The notes under the pieces were generated by a model that saw only the letters and a program-made list of their open reading frames with translations, had not been told where the DNA came from and searched no databases. A stretch of 64,000 nt of DNA from Halocaridina rubra. Taxonomy: Eukaryota; Arthropoda; Malacostraca; Decapoda; Atyidae. Below are positions 57,696 through 64,000 of this stretch, piece by piece. The position numbers and the translations under genes are program-made. Position 1 is the first letter of the stretch; every line of letters starts with the position of its first letter. Where the stretch lies: assembly GCA_037179515.1 (NCBI GenBank), contig JAXCGZ010021103.1, positions 16,556 to 80,555 on the forward strand, in the 5' to 3' direction.

Positions 57696-60600
57696 TTTTG
57701 TTTTAGTTACCTTGGCTGTTTCCCCCTTTTATTGGGGGGTAGCCGACATCAAGAAAGGAAAACAATAAGGGAATTACTTTGCTCTGTGGGCAATGACGAG
57801 GGAGCTAGCGACCGGTCAGATGGCACTGATGGAGTGCCACAGTCCATCCTCCCGGCTCTTCCACAACCTGTGTCTCTTCACAACTGCCAACTCCTCCTAC
57901 TGCCCCTACCACAGGGCTACCTCTGTAAGATGCAGCCCCGTGGTAAGAGCAGATGCCCATCAGAGCTGCGTCACAATCGCTCGCAACTCATTCCTATTCC
58001 TAGCACGCTCACTTGCTTCCCTCACATCCATCCTCCTATCATTCAGGGCTCTCCTTACTCCATCCATCCATCCAAACCTAGGCCTCCCTCTAGCATTTCT
58101 CCCATCAACTCTCGCATTCATCACCTTTTTCAGCAGTCTTTCATCATCTATCCTTTCCACATGGCCAAACCATCTCAGAACAATCATATCTACTCTGGCT
58201 GCAATTTCCCTCCTCACACCCGTTCTTGCTCTCACCACTTCATTCCTAACCCTATGCAATCGAGATACACCAATCATACTCCTCAGGCATTTCATCTCAA
58301 ACACATTTAGTTTCTGTCTCTCACTTACTTTCATACCCCATAACTCTGATCCATACATCACAGTTGGCACAATCACTTTCTCATACAAAACTTTCTTAAC
58401 ATTCATTTCCAACCCTCTAATCTTCATCACTCCTTTCAATGCACCCAACACTTTACATCCTGCATTCACTCTGTGACACATATCTGCTTCCACTCCACCA
58501 TTTGCAGCTATAACCGACCCAAAATACCTAAACTGATTAACTTCCTCAAGTGTCTCTCCATTTAACTTAACATTCAATCCAGCACCATCCTCATTTCTTG
58601 TACACCTCATAACCTTACTCTTTCCCACATTCACTCGCAACTTCCTTCTCTCACACACCATTCCAAACTCTGACACTAACTGACACAGCTTTTCCTCTGG
58701 ATCTGCCACCACCACAGTATCATCTGCAAACAGCAACTGATTCAGCTCCCACTCGCTATCATCCCCATCTACCATTCTCAAACCTCGACCATGCACTCGC
58801 TCATTCACCTCTCTTACAACTCCATCAATGTACAAATTGAACAGCTATGGTGACATCACACATCCCTGTCTCAGTCCCACGCTCACTGGAAACCACTCAC
58901 TCACTTCATTCCCTACCCTAACACAAGCTCTACTGCTCTCATACAAACTCTTCACTGCATGCAACAATTTACCCTTATTCCATATAATCTCAAAACATTC
59001 CACATAGCCTCTCTATCAACTCTATCATATGCTTTCTCCAGATCCAAAAATGCAAAATACACATCCTTACCCTTTGCTAAATATTTCTCACATAACTGCC
59101 TAACTATAAAAATCTGATCTATACAACCTCTACCTCTCCTAAAACCACTCTGCACTTCTGCGATCACATATTCTGTCTTATCCCTAATCCTATTAACCAG
59201 TATCCTACCATACACTTTTCCTACCACACTCAACAAACTTATACCCCTAAAATTACTGCATTCATACACACCTCCCTTACCTTTGCAAAGGGGCACTATA
59301 CAGGCAATCACTCATTCCACTGGCACCAATGACAACATAAAGCATATATTAAGCACTCTCACTAACCATTCCAATGTAGTCACACCCCCTTCTTTCAACA
59401 TCTCCACACTCACACCATCCATTCCAGGTGCTTTACATGCTTTCGCTTCATACAATGCCCTATTCACCTCCTCTCTTGTAATCTCTCTCTCAGTTTCATC
59501 TCCCATTACTGGTCCTTGAACTCCCCCCCCCCTCTGCCACTATAGCTGCCTCTCTATCTTCATCAACATTCAGCAAGCACTCAAAATATTCTGCCCATCT
59601 TTTCCTTGCATCGTTCCCTTTTAACATCTGTCCATTCACATCTTTCACTGTCTCTTCCATCCTCGATCCACCCTTCCTTACTCTCTTCACTTCTTTCCAA
59701 AACTTCTTTTTATTCTCCTCATATGACCTACTAAAATCCTGTCCCCACCTAACATTTGCCAACCTCTTCTCTTCCTCTACCTTCCGCTTGCTTTCCACAA
59801 TTTTCTCCCTATATCTTTCATACTTCTCCCTACTTTTACACTGCAGCCATTCCTCAAAAGCCCTCTTTTTCTCTTCCACCTTCATTTTCACCCCTTCATT
59901 CCACCACACGCTTCCCTTCCTTATGCCACCTCCAACAAACCTCTTTCCACACACATCACTTGCATGTCCCACAAAACATTCTTTCATCAACCCCCATTCC
60001 TCCCCTAACTCCCCAACTTCTCTTTCTTTCACCCTGTCATATGCCACTCTCAAACTGTCCTGATATTCCTGTCTCTTCTCTGGCTTTTTCAACTCTTCCA
60101 CCTTCACTATTTCCCTTCTACTTCCCCCCACACTATTTCCCCACTCATTTGCTACCACCACTTTTGCTTCAACCAAAAATGATCAGACATCCCAGCAGCC
60201 ACACCCCTGCATGCATGCACACCTTTCACTCTACCAACCATGCTCTTTGCTACCAACACATAATCCATCAATGCTCTTTCCTTCACTTTTCCATTTGCCA
60301 CTCTCATCCATGTATACTTATTTATTAACTTCTTCTTAAATAAACTATTACCCATCACCAACTCCTGCTCCACACACATATCTAACAGTCTCTCGCCACT
60401 CTCGTTCCCACCTGGTACACCATACTTTCATACAACACCTTCTATCTCTCCATCACCAACTCTGGCATTCAAGTCACCCAACACAACTACATAGTTCCTT
60501 CTACTCAGACCATCCACACATCTAGTTAACTCATTCCAGAATTCATCCCGCTCTTCCTCACTTCTCTCACATCCTGGCCCATACGCACTAACAAAAGCCC

Positions 60601-61080
60601 AACATTCCCTTCCTATCCTAGCCATCACCCACATCAGCCTAGATGACACTTCTTTCCATTCCACTACCTTATTTACCATCCATTCACTCAGCAATAATGT
60701 TAAACCTTCTCTCGCTCTCCCCCTTTCAACCTCAGACACCCTACCCGTCACATCATCAAATGCCACTTCTCCTTTTTCTTTCATCTTCGTCTCACACAAT
60801 GCCAATACATCCATCCTCCTCCTACCAAACATATATCCAATTTCACATATTTTGCTCTCTATTGTACTACAACCACGCACATTTAGACACCCCGAAACTA
60901 GAGTTTGGGGAGAAGTTATTCTCCCTTCTACTCCCCTTCTTCTTTGACGTCTCGCAGGAGGTTGATACAAAGGGGGGGATTCCTAGTCCCCCCGCCCCGT
61001 CCACGTTTATTCGCCTTTTACGACACGCAGGGAATATGTTGAGGCTATTCTTTGATGTTGTGCCCGCCACCACAGGGCAC
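57696..61080 (-). mobile_element. RTE-b: nearly complete RTE-type LINE
   Basis: A 3.4 kb minus-strand LINE in the Gyp-2b integrase, flanked by ATATTA (57690-57695 and 61081-61086). It has a short 5' region (61080-60970), endonuclease, RT, the RTE-like C-terminal domain and a 3' UTR (57959-57696) ending in CTAAAACAAAA. The 5' region contains G and C runs also echoed in the 3' UTR (a run of six G or C). It differs in sequence from RTE-a. Confidence 0.85.
57960..60970 (-). pseudogene. RTE-b endonuclease and RT, broken
   Basis: Endonuclease: SGCLNVRGCS, LALCETKMKEK, FVSAYGPG, VVLGDLNARVG and, after frame changes, ALMDYVLVAK and GMSDHFW. Linker: basic and Glu-rich (FEEWLQCKSREKYERYREKI, WAEYFECLLN). 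RT: CKAPGMDGVSVEML, NFRGISLLSVVGKVYGRIL, VQSGFRRGRGCIDQIF, LDLEKAYDRVDREAMW, GLRQGCVMSP followed by a TAG in place of Trp, and an intact LLFADDTVVVADPEE. C-terminal: VMYGSELWG, RWFGHVERI and ARGRPRFGWMDGVRR. Frames break near 60400, 60180, 59500, 59310 and 58950. Confidence 0.88.
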
Positions 61081-61086
61081 ATATTA

Positions 61087-62028
61087 GTCCATATAAATAT
61101 TTATTGACGTGCATTGATTGAGCCACTCGTTGGATAGAAATACAATCCTTAGCAGATAGCACTGCACAGACTGTAGCGTCAGCTTCCATAAATGTATGGA
61201 TATCACGATTTGGAGTTCCTCTCCATGTTATTACTGATCTCGGTTCCCAGTGTGAGAGTGAAATGTTTCAATAACTCTCATCAATTGTAGTATTTCATAG
61301 GTTAAGAACAACCGCTCATCATCCTCAATCTAATGGAATGATAGAGCGTACTCACAGAATTATAAAATATGCTCTCATGGCTAGAAAAGAATATTGATTA
61401 CAATCACTACCTATTATACTTCTTGGTTTTCGTAATACTCCTGATGAAAATGGATTTTCCCCATTCAGTGCTGTTACTGGTACCTCACTTTTATTACCAA
61501 ATTTGATGATAGACACAAGCAGTACTAATACTAGTGATTTAACAAACTCATCTGTTAGGTATTTAGCCAAAGCAATGTCCAAATTAGATGTAAGTGACGT
61601 AACTAGTGTTAAGTGCCATAGTTTTCGGAAGACTTTTATTCGTAAAGATTTGGACACCTGTGATAAAGTTTGGTTATGAGTTAATAGTCAGGAAATCTTT
61701 GGAAGCCCCATACTCAGGCCCATCAAAGGTTATCAAGTGCATGTCTAAACATTTTCTTATACAATTGTCTGATGCTGTACATAGTTGTGTTTCTATTGAT
61801 TGATTGAAACCAGTAATCGAACCTAATGCTATGTTTGAACCAAGTACTGTTGAACCACTAGAGCATAGTCAAACACAGAGTGATATTGATGATGATATTA
61901 ACAAAAATAGTGAAGACCAAGGCTATGTCAATCCTGATTCTCAAAACATAGTTCCTCCTAAAGTTGCAACATCATCCTCAGGTAGAAAAATAAGATTTAA
62001 GAATAGAAAAGGTTATTTTTATTATTAG
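61087..62028 (+). pseudogene. Gyp-2b integrase, 3' part and tail
   Basis: The core resumes after the RTE-b duplication: FGVPLHVITDLGSQCESEMF (second Asp) and NGMIERTHRIIKYAL with the catalytic Glu. FSAVTGTSLLLPNLMIDTSS follows. The last open part, 61804-62028, is acidic (DIDDDINKNSEDQGYVNPDS) and ends KVATSSSGRKIRFKNRK before the stop. Stops and frameshifts lie in the core. Confidence 0.8.
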
Positions 62029-62052
62029 CTCCGCTTTTTGGGAGGGAACTAT

Positions 62053-62569
62053 TGTAGAGAATATATATATTTTATTTAAATTTCCCATGTACGATATATG
62101 TTTACTTTGTACTGAAATGTATAGTTTTCTTTTGTTTCAGCAGTTTTTTTATTTTTATGTTATGATGAGTAAACCCGCAATTTTATCCTTCAATATGATT
62201 TCGTGCAGCATGGTCGATATGTAAAGAAAATAGAATAATGTTTAGAACCAAGGAATATTAATAGTACAATAATCTTGAAAATTAGATAAATTCCAAATAA
62301 GGTGAGTAAATAAATATTTTATGAGTAAGATGTTGTGCCTGAATAGTGATGAGTATTAAGTATTATATGTACATAAAGGACATTTTCCTATATTTTATTG
62401 CATTGTAAAGTAAAATTTTCATTTTTATAAATTATACAAATATTAATTTTCTGCTGCCAAAATGTTAATAGTTTTATTCTTTTGGTTGCAGGGTTTTTAA
62501 TATTATGTTCAGGTTTATATTAATAAATTTGTAATGGGTCCAACGCTGTCTCTCAATCTACCCTCTACA
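62053..62569 (+). repeat. Gyp-2b 3' LTR
   Basis: It begins TGTAGAGAATATATATATTT after the polypurine GGGAGGGAACT and ends CTCTACA at the CTAC duplication. It pairs with 53652-54163. Confidence 0.88.
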
Positions 62570-62782
62570 CTACCAAACTACTTTTAGACATAATAAACTA
62601 GATGCCCCCCTGATCTCGAGATCATACAACACACCAAGTTGTGTAGAAGTACAAACAAAATTGCTTAAAAACAACAGAGAATCCACAAATTAACAAAAAC
62701 CAAGACAAGCTAAGATTGATATGATATAAAAGAAAAAAAAATTATCATATGCAAATTTACAACAGAATTATCTCACTCAGAC
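62570..62782. other. Junction between Gyp-2b and Gyp-5
   Basis: The right flank of Gyp-2b, about 210 bases, AT-rich with an A run near 62730. It may include the 3' non-coding end or LTR of Gyp-5, but no partner is in the window. Confidence 0.4.
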
Positions 62783-64000
62783 ATATAATCATCCAACTCA
62801 GAAACATAGTCATCCAACCAAGCAGGTCGCCATCTTGCTCACCTTGGACGTGTATCTGATAAAATATGCACATTATCAGATGTACTATTTCCTCCACTTT
62901 GCTGCCGGTCTTCATTTGGTATCTTAACCCTATCCTCCTCAACTGATTCCTCAGACGAAGACTGAGGAATAATCACTTTGTTAATGTTAAGTATGTGAAG
63001 TGGCATACCATCTACAGACACTTGGTTTTTGGATGAGATACCTGAAATGTAGCCATTCTTCCATTTAGTTGTACATTGTGTATTTGGCAGTTTCACCTAG
63101 AATTCCTCACCTATTCTCAACAAAGACGACTCATCTTTATCAATCTCTGGGTTAATCATTGGATGCCTCCATTTATATTAAAATATAAGATGCTGTGGCG
63201 CCGACTTTTCATCCTGAACTGACTTAGGAGTCATATTGTACCAGAACACTGTTTCTATTGGTGATAGGTGCCCCCTCTCAGCAATAGTTTTCACCATACG
63301 GTGATGTCTCTCCACTATTCCATTACCCCCAGACCAATATGCAGCTCTAAGCATTCCTACAGTATTCCATCTCTCGAGCACTTGCCTTAGTAATGATGAA
63401 CGAAATGCTGTATTGTTATCCATTAAAATCTCATCAACTGGGCCACTCTAATAGAAAATTTCTTCTAACATTAGTGAAATTTATCAGGAATTTTCATTTT
63501 TTAGTTCCTTCCAGACTGCAAAATGTCTAGGACCACAATCCACGACTGATAAATAAGGCACCTGTTTATAATGAGTGACATCACTTGCTAGATCAGTGGA
63601 TTGACACTTTTGACAGCTCTGTACCACCTTTCTGACTGCTTCTTTGGCAATGGTAGGATCCACCTTATGGGCCAAATACAACGTCCTCTCCACACTCATA
63701 TGATGCATGTTGTACATTTGCCTCAAATCAACATTTGCACCAACACAACAAACCTCCTCCTCTCTATCAGGAACCTTTGCATTCAACCATCTTTTCCTAA
63801 CATGTGTCAGCACATCAGTCTTATTTTCTTATGATGATGCAAGGGCCGCCTTCATCACTAGCCCGAATTCATATATCAGATCCCTCAAGATTCCCAAACG
63901 GCATTTTAACAAAATCTCAGAAGCTCCCTTAGTGCACACCTTTTCTTCCTCTGTAATAACATTATTCACCCAACCATGCACTGTTAATGAAGCAGTTCCA
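62783..64000 (-). pseudogene. Gyp-5: Gypsy RNase H end, integrase and C terminus
   Basis: From the window edge: CTKGASEILLKCRLGILRDL and ENKTDVLTHVRKRW, then the zinc domain HHMSVERTLYLAHKVDP with QSCQKCQS. The core shows SDVTHYKQVPYLSVVDCG, MDNNTAFRSSLLRQVLE and GNGIVERHHRMVKTIAERG with the catalytic Glu. The C-terminal part has VDGMPLHILNINKVIIPQ and ends RPAWLDDYVSELDDY at about 62783. It is the same lineage as Gyp-3. A stop near 63828 and a frameshift near 63480 break it. Confidence 0.85.

Larger units (their letters stand above)
53652..62569 (+). mobile_element. Gyp-2b: complete Gypsy with three later insertions
   Basis: LTRs at 53652-54163 and 62053-62569 begin TGTGGAGAA or TGTAGAGAA and end CA; CTAC flanks the element (53648-53651 and 62570-62573). 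Gag, protease, RT, RNase H and integrase follow in Gypsy order. Insertions are a SINE at 54602-54829, a 301-bp repeat at 57036-57336 and RTE-b at 57696-61080. A polypurine GGGAGGGAACT lies at 62040-62050. Frameshifts and stops make it non-autonomous. Gyp-2a is its relative. Confidence 0.9.

Noticed and set aside
59756..60328. 190-codon plus-strand frame rich in Pro, Ser, His
   Set aside because: Shadow of the basic, Lys/Glu-rich linker of RTE-b on the minus strand.

Overview
This 64 kb window is eukaryotic repeat DNA made almost entirely of nested retrotransposons. I find no host gene that I can support, and no rRNA, functional tRNA or CRISPR. The mix suggests an arthropod, plausibly a decapod crustacean: CR1, RTE, L2-like and RNase H-bearing LINEs, several Gypsy lineages, tRNA-derived SINEs and very long (AT)n and (GT)n tracts. 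That assignment is inference from the element mix, not from a marker gene. Family labels used here (CR1-A to F, L2x, I-1, RTE-a/b, Gyp-0 to 5, SINE-A, SINE-T) are local names.

Layout, left part. 1-1470 is the 3' part of an RTE-type LINE (RTE-a) with a SINE-A inside. 2350-3845 is a 1.5 kb (AT)n tract. 3846-6284 is a Gypsy fragment (Gyp-0) split by an L2-like LINE copy (L2x-1, imperfect 11-bp target duplication). 6285-7637 is a five-copy 273-bp tandem array, each unit holding a tRNA-like Pol III promoter (SINE-T). A second (AT)n tract follows. 8387-15838 is a minus-strand Gypsy (Gyp-1) split by a long L2-like LINE (L2x-2).

Middle. Gyp-2a (plus strand) starts at about 15845. It is interrupted at 18851 by a 7.1 kb minus-strand LTR element (Gyp-4, 5-bp target duplication), which itself contains a plus-strand Gypsy (Gyp-3) and a SINE-T. 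Gyp-2a resumes at 25952. From 28.4 to 52.5 kb there is a chain of CR1 copies: A and B on plus, then C, D, E and F on minus, joined through (AC)n/(GT)n tracts. CR1-B is split by a complete RNase H-type LINE (I-1, 34997-40948, 10-bp target duplication), which carries a CR1 3' fragment. B and C lie tail to tail and form a 1.2 kb inverted repeat.

Right part. After a short LINE fragment, Gyp-2b (53652-62569) is a complete LTR-to-LTR element with a 4-bp target duplication. It carries three later insertions: a SINE, a 301-bp unassigned repeat, and a nearly complete RTE-type LINE (RTE-b). The window ends in a minus-strand Gypsy of the Gyp-3 lineage (Gyp-5).

How the parts relate. The LINEs are the plausible engines for the SINEs. 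SINE-A shares its 3' end, a hairpin plus a simple-repeat tail, with L2x. CR1 ORF1 and ORF2 overlap in different frames with no AUG for ORF2, and a canonical -1 slippery heptamer lies in the overlap. Most elements are broken; CR1-E has the only long intact ORF2 (about 950 codons).
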